A stretch of 64,000 bases of DNA from Serratia liquefaciens ATCC 27592 (GTDB lineage Bacteria; Pseudomonadota; Gammaproteobacteria; Enterobacterales; Enterobacteriaceae). A program made the translations under genes and the position numbers. Location: the NCBI RefSeq assembly GCF_000422085.1, contig NC_021741.1, positions 1,674,001 to 1,738,000 on the forward strand, read 5' to 3'. A model generated the notes under the pieces. The model ran no database searches. It saw only the letters and a list, made by a program, of their open reading frames with translations, and was not told where the DNA came from. This document shows, in pieces, positions 9,287 to 18,076 of this stretch. Every line of letters begins with the position of its first letter. Position 1 is the first letter of the stretch.

Positions 9287-10251
9287 ACCGAAGTAAAACG
9301 GGGCTGGGCACGAAAGTGCTCTGCCATTCCCAGTTCCAACTCGTCCAGCAGTTGATAGCGACGGCGGTATTCAGCGCGTTTCTTGCTGGCCACTTCTTCG
9401 ATCGGTTTGCGGGTGATGTTCTTCGGCAATAAAAAATAGCCGCTTTCAAGCATCTGGCCGCCCATGGATACCCAAAACTGATCGTAATCGGCATGCAGCT
9501 TGTCTTTCTTTTTACTGTGATAACGCCAGTTCTGGTAGATATGGGTGGCGTTGCCGACCGCCACGATTTGCTGAATGCCCAAATGGTGGGCCAGAGCGCA
9601 AATCCCTTCCAGTGCCAGGCGTTTCGGGAACAATCCGTGACACTCCTTGGTGGCCTGCTGGATTTCAGCATGCGGTACCTGATGATTAGCTCCCTGTAAC
9701 CCGCCGATAAACAGCGTCGGTTTCTGCTGATAGTGCATCAGCGAAAAGGTGATTTCCGCCAACATAATGCCGTTGGCGTTACGCAGCAGCAGGGTGGCTT
9801 CGCCTTCCTTGTTCAGGTTGTCGATGGCCGCCAGTTCGAGTGACACTGCGGCGCCACTCTTGCCTTCGGCGCTGGCGAGCACAAAAGGCTTTTTCAGATG
9901 ACCGAGCAGCATTTTCATTGGCATGCGTTGGGTGCTGAGATCGTAGTGGTCGCGCAGGGCAAATAAGCACTCGATTTTACTCATGTTGGCTGCCAGATAC
10001 GGACGATGCAGTTTGCACGGCAGATTGGGTTGCGCGTTCAGGATCTCATCCAGCAGGGGATTGGACGCCAGCGTGCTGAGCAGGCCGCTGGTGGTGCGCC
10101 AGCAAAATAACGAACGGCCGATAAACTTCAAGCGGAATGACGTTTTTTTCCAGGCTTTACTCGGCGTCTTTTCGCCATTGATCAGCGCCGTCATCAGTTG
10201 CCAGCTGTTAAGCGGACGTGCAGATACGAGTGGGTAGCTGAGCTGTGACAT
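9283..10251 (-). CDS. ybjX: VirK/YbjX family (DUF535) protein
   Basis: DUF535 protein of 322 residues, related to YbjX of E. coli and VirK of Salmonella and Shigella. Family members are linked to antimicrobial-peptide resistance and virulence, but the biochemistry is unknown. The sequence is mostly soluble with conserved stretches such as RSLFCWRTTSGLLS, LRHAN-type strands and YHSKKKDKLHADYDQFW. No signal peptide is seen. AAGGA precedes the ATG. It is transcribed divergently from macA across a 190-nt gap. E. coli ybjX is PhoP-regulated, but only a single half-site-like GTTTA is visible here. Confidence 0.92.
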   Translation of the reverse strand: MSQLSYPLVSARPLNSWQLMTALINGEKTPSKAWKKTSFRLKFIGRSLFCWRTTSGLLSTLASNPLLDEILNAQPNLPCKLHRPYLAANMSKIECLFALRDHYDLSTQRMPMKMLLGHLKKPFVLASAEGKSGAAVSLELAAIDNLNKEGEATLLLRNANGIMLAEITFSLMHYQQKPTLFIGGLQGANHQVPHAEIQQATKECHGLFPKRLALEGICALAHHLGIQQIVAVGNATHIYQNWRYHSKKKDKLHADYDQFWVSMGGQMLESGYFLLPKNITRKPIEEVASKKRAEYRRRYQLLDELELGMAEHFRAQPRFTSV

Positions 10252-10443
10252 GATGAAATCCTTGACTGTATTGAATGGTGCTATTTCATCAAGGCTTCAC
10301 TAAACGAGAGGTCAATGCCCAACTGTAACCAAGCGTGTCTCCACATTGTGTTGAGCTAAGGTTTAGTTATTCCGCACCGTGCGTGATAATTTAGCCCCGC
10401 TGCCGCTATTGGCAGTATGAATTGCAACAGGCAGGAACCTATT

Positions 10444-11559
10444 TTGACGTGGTTTAAAGGACACAAACGACGCTGGATAATGGCGCTGATCGTAGCGGCG
10501 GTTATCGCTGTGCCGGCGGTCTGGCACTTTGGGCACCCGACGCCAACCCAGTTTAAAACGGTGAAGGTCACCCAGGGCAGTCTGCAGCAAAACGTACTGG
10601 CGACCGGTCAGCTCGACGCGGTTCGCAAGGTGGACGTGGGTGCGCAGGTCAGCGGGCAGTTGGAAAGCCTGTACGTCGAAATTGGCGACCGGGTGAAGAA
10701 AGGCCAGTTGCTCGGCGTGATTGATCCGCAGCAGGCGAAAAACAGCATCCGCGAGGGCGAGGCGACGCTGCGCGAGCTGCATGCCCAGTTACAGCAGGCG
10801 CAAGCGGAACAACAGCTGGCGGCGGTTACGCTGCAGCGCAATCAAGCCTTGGCCAAACTGCAAGCCGTCTCGCGTCAGGATCTGGATCAGGCCGCCACAC
10901 AACTGGCAGTGAAGAAGGCGCAGGTAGGCACCATTCATGCGCAAATCGCCAAAAACCAGGCCAGCCTGGACACGGCAAAAATCAATCTGGCGTTTACCCG
11001 CATTGAAGCGCCGATGGATGGCGACGTGGTGCAAATCACCACGCTTCAAGGCCAGACGGTGATCGCGGCGCAACAGGCGCCGAATATTTTGACGCTGGCA
11101 GATCTCAGCACCATGTTGGTAAAAGCCCAGGTGTCGGAAGCGGACGTCATCAGCCTGAAGCCGGGGCAAAAAGCTTGGTTTACCGTACTGGGCGATCCTA
11201 ATCGACGCTTTGATGGCGTGCTGAAAGATATCCAACCAACGCCGGAAAAGGTCAATAACGCTATCTTCTACTACGCGCGCTTTGAAGTGCCGAACCCCGA
11301 GGGGTTACTGCGTTTGCAAATGACGGCGCAGGTGCATATTCAACTGGCGGGGGTCAATCAGGCGCAAATTATCCCTTTGGCGGCCCTGGGCGATCAAATT
11401 GCGGATAACCGCTATCAAGTTTCGATCCTCAAGCAGGGCAAGGAGGAAAAGCGCGAAGTGGCGATTGGCCTGCGTAATAATATTGACGTGCAAATCCTCA
11501 GCGGACTGAATATCGGCGACGAAGTGATCGTCAGCCGCGGCGGCGCGGAGCCTCTCTGA
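10444..11559 (+). CDS. macA: Macrolide efflux periplasmic adaptor MacA
   Basis: Membrane-fusion adaptor of the MacAB-TolC tripartite pump. There is a short cytoplasmic N-terminus, a single membrane helix ([16 protein letters not shown]), a biotinyl-lipoyl-like domain ([23 protein letters not shown]), a long alpha-helical hairpin at about residues 90-165, and beta-barrel and membrane-proximal domains. I prefer the TTG at 10444 because AGGA lies 7 nt before it; an in-frame ATG at 10417 would add nine residues but has no ribosome site. The stop TGA overlaps the macB ATG by one base, showing translational coupling. Confidence 0.93.
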   Translation: MTWFKGHKRRWIMALIVAAVIAVPAVWHFGHPTPTQFKTVKVTQGSLQQNVLATGQLDAVRKVDVGAQVSGQLESLYVEIGDRVKKGQLLGVIDPQQAKNSIREGEATLRELHAQLQQAQAEQQLAAVTLQRNQALAKLQAVSRQDLDQAATQLAVKKAQVGTIHAQIAKNQASLDTAKINLAFTRIEAPMDGDVVQITTLQGQTVIAAQQAPNILTLADLSTMLVKAQVSEADVISLKPGQKAWFTVLGDPNRRFDGVLKDIQPTPEKVNNAIFYYARFEVPNPEGLLRLQMTAQVHIQLAGVNQAQIIPLAALGDQIADNRYQVSILKQGKEEKREVAIGLRNNIDVQILSGLNIGDEVIVSRGGAEPL

Positions 11560-13505
11560 TGGCCGCATTGTTGGAACTGAGCGGCATCAGCCGTAGCTAT
11601 CAGTCGGGCGATCAGACGGTGGCGGTGCTGAAGAACGTGAGCCTGAGCATCGAGGCCGGCGAAATGGTGGCCATTATGGGCGCCTCCGGCTCCGGTAAAT
11701 CGACGCTGATGAATATTCTCGGCTGCCTGGATAAGCCCAGCGCCGGCGTGTATCGGGTGGCAGGGCAGGACGTGGCGACGCTCGATAGCGACGCGTTGGC
11801 TCGGCTTCGGCGTGAACATTTCGGTTTTATTTTCCAGCGGTATCATTTGTTGCCGCATTTGAGCGCGGCGCATAACGTCGAAGTGCCTGCGGTATATGCC
11901 GGGTTGGGCAAGGCGGCACGACGTGAGCGTGCGGTGGCGCTGTTACAGCGCCTGGGGCTAAGCGAGCGCGTCAGTTACCGACCTAGCCAGCTTTCCGGCG
12001 GTCAGCAGCAGCGGGTCAGTATCGCTCGTGCGCTGATGAATGGCGGTCAGGTGATCCTGGCGGATGAACCGACAGGTGCCCTCGACAGCCATTCCGGTGA
12101 AGAGGTGATGACCATCCTCAAGCAGCTGCGCGAGCAGGGGCATACGGTGATTATCGTGACCCACGATCCGGCCGTGGCCCAGCAGGCTGAGCGGATCATT
12201 GAAATCCGCGACGGCGAAATCATTGCCGATTCACGCCCTGATGGGCAGAGCAACCCGAACGCCAAACCGTTGGAGATGGTTACGCCGGCGCCGTCCTGGC
12301 AGCAAACTATCAGTCGTTTCCGCGAAGCCTTGGTGATGGCCTGGCGGGCAATGGCGGCAAGTAAAATGCGCACTGCGCTGACCATGCTCGGTATTATTAT
12401 CGGCATCGCCTCGGTGGTTTCGATCCTGGTGATCGGCGACGCAGCCAAACAGATGGTGCTGGCAGATATCAAATCCATCGGCACCAATACGGTAGATATC
12501 TATCCCGGCAAGGACTTTGGTGACGACGATCCGACTTTCCGCCAGGCATTGAAGTACGACGATCTTGCCGCGTTGCGCGAGCAGCCTTACGTCAGCGCAT
12601 TGTCGCCTAGCATCGCCAGCAGTATGCGGCTGCGGCTGGGTAACGTTGATGTTGCAGCCAACGTTAACGGCGTCAGCGAACAGTTTTTCCGCGTGTACGG
12701 CATGACCTTTACTGAGGGCGTCGGCATTGATCAACTGCAGGTGCAATCACAGTCGCAGACGGTGGTGATCGACGCCAATACCCAGCGCCGCCTGTTCCCG
12801 AATCAGAAAGAGGTGGTAGGCCGGGTGATCCTGGTGGGCAATATGCCAGCGACGGTAGTGGGGGTAGCGAAGGAAAAGCAATCTATGTTCGGCAGCAGCA
12901 AGACGCTGAACGTCTGGGTGCCCTACAGCACCATGGCCAATCGGCTGATGGGGAACGCCTATTTTGATTCGATTACCGTGCGCATCCGTGATGGTTACAA
13001 CAGCCAGGAGGCGGAGCAACAGCTGACGCGCTTGCTGACGCTGCTCCACGGCAAGAAAGACGTCTTCACCTATAACATGGACAGCCTGGTGCAGACCGCA
13101 GAGAAAACCACGCGTACGCTGCAGCTGTTTTTGACGCTGGTGGCGGTGATTTCACTGGTGGTCGGCGGTATCGGCGTGATGAACATCATGCTGGTGTCGG
13201 TGACGGAGCGCACGCGTGAGATCGGCATCCGCATGGCGGTGGGGGCACGTTCCGGCGACGTACTACAGCAGTTTTTGATTGAAGCGGTGCTGGTGTGTCT
13301 GGTCGGCGGTGCTTTGGGGATTACGCTGTCCTTTGCCATCGGCCTGTTGGTGCAGTTGGTGTTGCCGGGTTGGCAAATCAGCTTCCCTCCGGCGGCCTTG
13401 TTGAGTGCGTTTGTCTGTTCCACCGCTATCGGCGTGGTGTTCGGTTATCTTCCGGCCCGCAGCGCGGCGCGGCTTAACCCGATTGACGCGCTGGCACGCG
13501 AATAA
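11559..13505 (+). CDS. macB: Macrolide ABC transporter ATP-binding/permease MacB
   Basis: Inner-membrane ABC transporter that powers MacA-TolC efflux of macrolides and some toxins. The 648 residues hold an N-terminal nucleotide-binding domain (Walker A GASGSGKST near residue 42, signature LSGGQQQRVSIARAL, Walker B ILADEPTGALD). A linker leads to the permease domain: one membrane helix at about residue 275, a large periplasmic domain, and three C-terminal FtsX-like helices. It is coupled to macA through a TGATG overlap and ends at a strong terminator. Confidence 0.97.
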   Translation: MAALLELSGISRSYQSGDQTVAVLKNVSLSIEAGEMVAIMGASGSGKSTLMNILGCLDKPSAGVYRVAGQDVATLDSDALARLRREHFGFIFQRYHLLPHLSAAHNVEVPAVYAGLGKAARRERAVALLQRLGLSERVSYRPSQLSGGQQQRVSIARALMNGGQVILADEPTGALDSHSGEEVMTILKQLREQGHTVIIVTHDPAVAQQAERIIEIRDGEIIADSRPDGQSNPNAKPLEMVTPAPSWQQTISRFREALVMAWRAMAASKMRTALTMLGIIIGIASVVSILVIGDAAKQMVLADIKSIGTNTVDIYPGKDFGDDDPTFRQALKYDDLAALREQPYVSALSPSIASSMRLRLGNVDVAANVNGVSEQFFRVYGMTFTEGVGIDQLQVQSQSQTVVIDANTQRRLFPNQKEVVGRVILVGNMPATVVGVAKEKQSMFGSSKTLNVWVPYSTMANRLMGNAYFDSITVRIRDGYNSQEAEQQLTRLLTLLHGKKDVFTYNMDSLVQTAEKTTRTLQLFLTLVAVISLVVGGIGVMNIMLVSVTERTREIGIRMAVGARSGDVLQQFLIEAVLVCLVGGALGITLSFAIGLLVQLVLPGWQISFPPAALLSAFVCSTAIGVVFGYLPARSAARLNPIDALARE

Positions 13506-13514
13506 TCAGCGAAT

Positions 13515-13549
13515 AAAAAATGCCAGTCACACGGCGGCTGGCATTTTTT
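13515..13549. terminator. Bidirectional terminator between macB and cspD
   Basis: A 12-bp stem, AAAAAATGCCAG / CTGGCATTTTTT, around an 11-nt loop. The A and T runs on both sides make it usable by macB (plus) and the convergent cspD (minus). Confidence 0.85.
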
Positions 13550-13584
13550 AGCGGGGTGTTTCAAACTGACTCTGTGGAAGCGCG

Positions 13585-13806
13585 TTAGGCCAGGGCCTCG
13601 CTTTCCAGTGGCACAATAAGACTCGCATGGTTCCCTTTTGGCCCTTGGTGCACATCAAAACTGACCTGCTGGCCGGCTTTGAGTGTCCGGTACCCATCCA
13701 TCTTAATCGTAGAATAATGGGCGAATATGTCTTCGCCGCCGCCTTCAGGACAGATAAACCCAAACCCTTTGGCGTTGTTGAACCATTTAACAGTACCCGT
13801 CTCCAT
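13585..13806 (-). CDS. cspD: Cold-shock-like replication inhibitor CspD
   Basis: A 73-residue cold-shock-domain protein. E. coli CspD is not cold-induced; it accumulates in stationary phase, binds single-stranded DNA and RNA, and inhibits replication. RNP1 (KGFGFI) and RNP2 (DIFAHY) are intact. The C-terminal tail ending SEALA is CspD-like rather than CspA-like. GAGGGATG lies upstream of the ATG. It is divergent from clpS, as in E. coli. Confidence 0.95.
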   Translation of the reverse strand: METGTVKWFNNAKGFGFICPEGGGEDIFAHYSTIKMDGYRTLKAGQQVSFDVHQGPKGNHASLIVPLESEALA

Positions 13807-14165
13807 GCTTTTACATCCCTCGCAACGCTATTTTTAGGTGAGATGAATAACTGAATTCGCACCCGCCAGAAGCAGGTAGCAGATGAGCCTGAAAGTGGTT
13901 AAAACACCACCAGCTCACGAATTTACACTCTAGAGCAAATGATCATCACGTCAAGGGATCGGCTTTTGTCGGCAGGGAGCAGTTCATCAAAGTTTGAAGC
14001 AGGTAACGATCTTGACATTGTTTGGTAACAATTCGTCAGAGATTTTTGCGCACGTTCCAGTGCGGCGGGATGATGGCGAAGATGATAAAATAGTAATGAT
14101 ACCCCACTTTGAATAACCGGAACCTGTCCCCATATTAAAGGACAGAGCAGAGAAGATGAGCAGCG
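13807..14165. other. Divergent regulatory gap between cspD and clpS
   Basis: No open frame worth calling was seen in this 359-nt gap. It holds the divergent promoters of cspD and clpS-clpA. A TTGACA hexamer is visible at 14012 and TAAAAT at 14086, but they are not spaced to form one promoter. No operator was recognised. Confidence 0.5.
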
Positions 14166-14486
14166 ATGGGCAATAACAACGGTTGGCTAAATTTCGAACA
14201 TTTGGCCGAGGAAAAACAAATCGATGCGGTAAAACCGCCGTCTATGTATAAAGTTATACTTAACAACGACGATTACACACCGATGGAATTTGTGATTGAC
14301 GTTCTGCAAAAGTTCTTTTCTTATGATATTGAACGCGCAACGCAACTGATGCTCACGGTCCACTATCAAGGCAAGGCGATCTGCGGTGTCTTTACCGCCG
14401 AGGTGGCGGAAACCAAGGTCGTCCATGTGAACCGTTATGCGAGGGAGAACGAGCATCCGTTGCTTTGTACGCTAGAAAAAGCCTAG
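14166..14486 (+). CDS. clpS: ClpAP adaptor protein ClpS
   Basis: Adaptor of 106 residues that binds N-degron substrates (N-terminal Leu, Phe, Trp, Tyr) and delivers them to ClpAP. The flexible N-terminal extension needed for handover is present, followed by the core [21 protein letters not shown], which holds the Asn-Asp-Asp-Tyr substrate pocket, and [19 protein letters not shown], which carries the pocket His and the ClpA-binding surface. clpA follows 27 nt downstream, so the pair is cotranscribed. The transferase gene aat lies nearby. Confidence 0.97.
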   Translation: MGNNNGWLNFEHLAEEKQIDAVKPPSMYKVILNNDDYTPMEFVIDVLQKFFSYDIERATQLMLTVHYQGKAICGVFTAEVAETKVVHVNRYARENEHPLLCTLEKA

Positions 14487-14513
14487 ATTTAGGCAACTAT
14501 TGGGGAGGTGCTT

Positions 14514-16793
14514 ATGCTCAATCAAGAACTGGAACTCAGTCTCAACATGGCTTTCGCCAGAGCGCGTGAGCACAGACACGAGTTTATGACCGTGGAGCAC
14601 CTGTTGCTGGCGTTACTCAGCAACCCTGCCGCGCGAGAAGCGCTAGAGGCATGTACGGTGGATCTGGCCGCGTTACGCCAGGAGCTGGAAGCCTTTATTG
14701 AACAAACCACGCCGACGCTGCCCGCCAGCGAAGAAGAGCGCGACACTCAGCCGACGCTCAGCTTCCAGCGCGTACTGCAGCGTGCGGTATTCCATGTGCA
14801 ATCTTCCGGCCGCAGCGAAGTCAGCGGCGCCAACGTGCTGGTAGCGATTTTCAGCGAGCAGGAGTCGCAGGCGGCTTACCTGCTGCGCAAACACGACGTC
14901 AGCCGTCTCGACGTAGTGAACTTCATTTCACATGGCACACGTAAAGACGAGCCGGGCCAAGCGCCGAATGCGGAAAACCCGGTGAATGAAGAGCAGTCCG
15001 GAGGGGAAGACCGTATGGAAAACTTCACCACCAACCTCAACCAGTTGGCACGGGTAGGCGGCATCGATCCTTTGATTGGCCGTGACCCTGAGCTTGAGCG
15101 TGCTATTCAGGTACTGTGCCGTCGTCGCAAAAACAACCCGCTGCTGGTGGGGGAATCCGGCGTCGGTAAAACGGCGATTGCCGAAGGCCTGGCCTGGCGC
15201 ATTGTGCAGGGCGACGTTCCGGAAGTGATGGCGGACTGCACGCTGTATTCATTGGATATCGGGTCATTGCTGGCCGGTACCAAATACCGTGGCGACTTCG
15301 AAAAACGGTTTAAAGCGCTGCTGAAACAGTTGGAACAGGATAAGAACAGCATTCTGTTTATCGATGAGATCCACACCATCATCGGCGCCGGTGCAGCTTC
15401 CGGTGGGCAGGTAGACGCCGCCAACCTGATTAAACCGCTGCTCTCCAGCGGCAAGATCCGGGTTATCGGTTCCACTACTTACCAGGAATTCAGCAACATT
15501 TTTGAAAAAGACCGTGCGCTGGCTCGTCGCTTCCAGAAAATCGACATTACCGAGCCGACGCCGGAAGAGACCATTCAGATCATCAACGGCCTGAAGACCA
15601 AGTACGAAGCGCACCACGACGTGCGTTATACCGCCAAAGCGGTGCGTGCGGCGGTTGAGCTGTCGGTGAAATACATCAACGACCGTCATTTGCCGGACAA
15701 GGCTATCGACGTGATTGACGAGGCGGGCGCCCGCAGCCGGTTAATGCCGGTAAGCAAACGCAAGAAAACCGTCAACGTGGCCGACATCGAATCTGTGGTG
15801 GCGCGTATTGCGCGTATCCCGGAGAAAACCGTGTCGGCGAGCGATCGCGACGTACTGAGAAGTCTGGGCGATCGTCTGAAAATGCTGGTATTCGGGCAGG
15901 ATCAGGCGATTGAAGCGCTGACTGAAGCGATCAAGATGAGCCGTGCTGGTTTGGGGCACGATCGCAAGCCGGTCGGTTCCTTCCTGTTTGCCGGGCCAAC
16001 CGGCGTCGGGAAAACCGAGGTGACGGTGCAGCTGGCGAAGGCGATGGATATTCAGCTGCTGCGTTTTGATATGTCCGAGTATATGGAACGTCATACCGTC
16101 AGCCGTCTGATTGGCGCGCCTCCGGGCTACGTCGGTTACGATCAGGGCGGTCTGCTGACCGACGCGGTGCTCAAGCATCCGCACTCGGTGGTGCTGCTGG
16201 ATGAAATCGAGAAGGCGCATCCGGACGTGTTCAACCTGTTATTGCAGGTTATGGACAACGGTACCCTGACCGATAACAACGGCCGCAAAGCGGACTTCCG
16301 CAACGTGATCCTGGTGATGACTACTAACGCCGGGGTACGTGAAACCGAACGTAAATCGATTGGTCTGGTGCAGCAGGACAACAGCACCGATGCGATGGAA
16401 GAGATCAAGAAAGTGTTCACGCCGGAATTCCGTAACCGTCTGGACAACATTCTTTGGTTCAACCATCTGTCGACCGAGGTGATCCAGCAGGTTGTCGATA
16501 AGTTTATCGTCGAACTGCAGGCGCAGCTGGATGCGAAGGGCGTGTCGTTGGAAGTGAGCGATGAAGCGCGTGACTGGCTGTCGGTGAAAGGCTATGACCG
16601 TGCAATGGGCGCTCGTCCGATGGCGCGTGTGATGCAGGAAAACCTGAAGAAACCGCTGGCCAATGAATTGCTGTTTGGTTCACTGGTGGACGGCGGCTCG
16701 GTGAAAGTCGAGCTGGACAAGGACAATCAGAAACTGACTTACCACTTCCTCAGCGCGTCGATGCGTAAAGCGGATGAAGGTGCGGTGCACTAA
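14514..16793 (+). CDS. clpA: ATP-dependent Clp protease ATP-binding subunit ClpA
   Basis: Hexameric AAA+ unfoldase that feeds substrates into ClpP. The 759 residues (758 in E. coli) contain an N-domain that docks ClpS (residues 1-140). The first AAA module has Walker A GESGVGKT at 213-220, and the second has GPTGVGKT at 494-501. The ClpP-docking IGL loop appears in ERKSIGLVQQD. GGGGAGGTG just upstream decides for the ATG at 14514, giving MLNQEL, over an in-frame GTG two codons earlier. A strong terminator follows. Confidence 0.97.
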   Translation: MLNQELELSLNMAFARAREHRHEFMTVEHLLLALLSNPAAREALEACTVDLAALRQELEAFIEQTTPTLPASEEERDTQPTLSFQRVLQRAVFHVQSSGRSEVSGANVLVAIFSEQESQAAYLLRKHDVSRLDVVNFISHGTRKDEPGQAPNAENPVNEEQSGGEDRMENFTTNLNQLARVGGIDPLIGRDPELERAIQVLCRRRKNNPLLVGESGVGKTAIAEGLAWRIVQGDVPEVMADCTLYSLDIGSLLAGTKYRGDFEKRFKALLKQLEQDKNSILFIDEIHTIIGAGAASGGQVDAANLIKPLLSSGKIRVIGSTTYQEFSNIFEKDRALARRFQKIDITEPTPEETIQIINGLKTKYEAHHDVRYTAKAVRAAVELSVKYINDRHLPDKAIDVIDEAGARSRLMPVSKRKKTVNVADIESVVARIARIPEKTVSASDRDVLRSLGDRLKMLVFGQDQAIEALTEAIKMSRAGLGHDRKPVGSFLFAGPTGVGKTEVTVQLAKAMDIQLLRFDMSEYMERHTVSRLIGAPPGYVGYDQGGLLTDAVLKHPHSVVLLDEIEKAHPDVFNLLLQVMDNGTLTDNNGRKADFRNVILVMTTNAGVRETERKSIGLVQQDNSTDAMEEIKKVFTPEFRNRLDNILWFNHLSTEVIQQVVDKFIVELQAQLDAKGVSLEVSDEARDWLSVKGYDRAMGARPMARVMQENLKKPLANELLFGSLVDGGSVKVELDKDNQKLTYHFLSASMRKADEGAVH

Positions 16794-16810
16794 GGCCGGG
16801 TCAGATAAAG

Positions 16811-16840
16811 AAAAAGCGATGCTTCGGCATCGCTTTTTTT
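16811..16840 (+). terminator. Rho-independent terminator of clpA
   Basis: Stem AAAAAGCGATGC / GCATCGCTTTTT with a TTCG tetraloop and a T7 tail, 17 nt after the clpA stop codon. Confidence 0.92.
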
Positions 16841-16871
16841 ATGGGTGAATTTCACCACAACAGAAATGATT

Positions 16872-16944
16872 GAGCCCTCTCAGTTTACCTGCGCTCTCGC
16901 AACTCGATGTTGAACGTTGCTACGGGGGTAAACGGAAAGGGCTC
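16872..16944. other. Nested three-helix inverted structure, unknown function
   Basis: Three complementary pairs nest inside each other: GAGCCCT (16872) with AGGGCTC (16938), GTTTACC (16883) with GGTAAAC (16927), and GCAAC (16899) with GTTGC (16916), around a 12-nt loop. It lies in the clpA-infA gap, where E. coli carries the serine tRNA gene serW, but nothing here resembles a tRNA. A second hairpin (ATCGGCT/AGCCGAT) sits between it and the infA stop. It may be a structured RNA or infA 3' processing element. Strand is uncertain. Confidence 0.45.
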
Positions 16945-16995
16945 CGGAGGCATTACATCCTCGGTGCCGCCATCGGCTGGCGACGAGTGAGCCGA

Positions 16996-17232
<237 letters not shown>

Positions 17233-17320
17233 CTACCTTAGTTTTTAACCGGCAAGATAATGCCGAAAAACCCACATTATGTAAAGAAGTGTCGGCGAAC
17301 ATTGCACCGTTTCCGCAAAA

Positions 17321-18046
17321 TTAGTTTGTTGGGGAGGGTGGTTCAACCTGCTGTGGGGGTAACACTTGCGGTGCCCAACACTCTGGCGCTAATGGCTTGC
17401 GTTGAAGTTGGCTGAGCTGCTGCAAAAATTGTCTTCGGGGGATCTCTTTCGCTCCCAGCGTGGCAGTGTGAGCGTTAAGCACCTGACAGTCAATCAATTC
17501 TCCGCCATAAGCGGCAAAATGACGGCAAAAAGCCATCAAAGCGCATTTGGACGCGTTGGGGGTACGGCTAAACATCGATTCGCCGCAGAACAGGGCGCCC
17601 TGAGCCACGCCGTACATGCCCCCCACCAGCTTGTCATCCTGCCACACCTCTATCGAATGGGCGAAACCGAGGCGGTGCAGGTGCAGATAAGCGCGCTGCA
17701 CCTCCGGGCCAATCCAGGTGCCTTCGTCCGGCCGATCGGCGCAGGCGGCGATCACCGCCGCAAAGTCGTGATTCAGCGTGATGCGAAAGGGGTTACTGCG
17801 CAAAAAGCGTTTCAGACTGCGGCTGATATGGCGTTCGGCAGGGAACAGCACTGCCCGTGGGTCGGGCGACCACCACAAAATGGCTTCCCCGGGGGAAAAC
17901 CAGGGAAAAATGCCCCGTTCATAGGCGGCAAGCAGGCGAGGTGCCGTCAGGTCACCGCCGATAGCCAGCAAACCGTTAGGATCGCGCAGTGCGCCCTCAG
18001 GAGAGGGGAACACCAGCGACTGCGATGACAGCTTAACAATGCGCAT
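17321..18046 (-). CDS. aat: Leucyl/phenylalanyl-tRNA--protein transferase
   Basis: Adds Leu or Phe from aminoacyl-tRNA to proteins with an N-terminal Arg or Lys, creating N-degrons read by ClpS. The 241 residues contain the hallmark [21 protein letters not shown] and [12 protein letters not shown] segments, and the acetyltransferase-like core with [19 protein letters not shown]. It follows cydC by 30 nt on the same strand and probably shares its transcript. clpS and clpA are within 5 kb, so three parts of the bacterial N-degron pathway are neighbours. Confidence 0.97.
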   Translation of the reverse strand: MRIVKLSSQSLVFPSPEGALRDPNGLLAIGGDLTAPRLLAAYERGIFPWFSPGEAILWWSPDPRAVLFPAERHISRSLKRFLRSNPFRITLNHDFAAVIAACADRPDEGTWIGPEVQRAYLHLHRLGFAHSIEVWQDDKLVGGMYGVAQGALFCGESMFSRTPNASKCALMAFCRHFAAYGGELIDCQVLNAHTATLGAKEIPRRQFLQQLSQLQRKPLAPECWAPQVLPPQQVEPPSPTN

Positions 18047-18076
18047 ATAAGGTCTCAGCGTCCTCTACAGGCCCTT

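Noticed and set aside
10252..10443. PhoP box for ybjX or macA
   Set aside because: Only isolated GTTTA/GGTTTA half-sites; no correctly spaced direct repeat.
16841..16995. tRNA-Ser (serW) expected between clpA and infA by E. coli synteny
   Set aside because: No acceptor stem, T-loop TTCGAAT or CCA end is visible on either strand.
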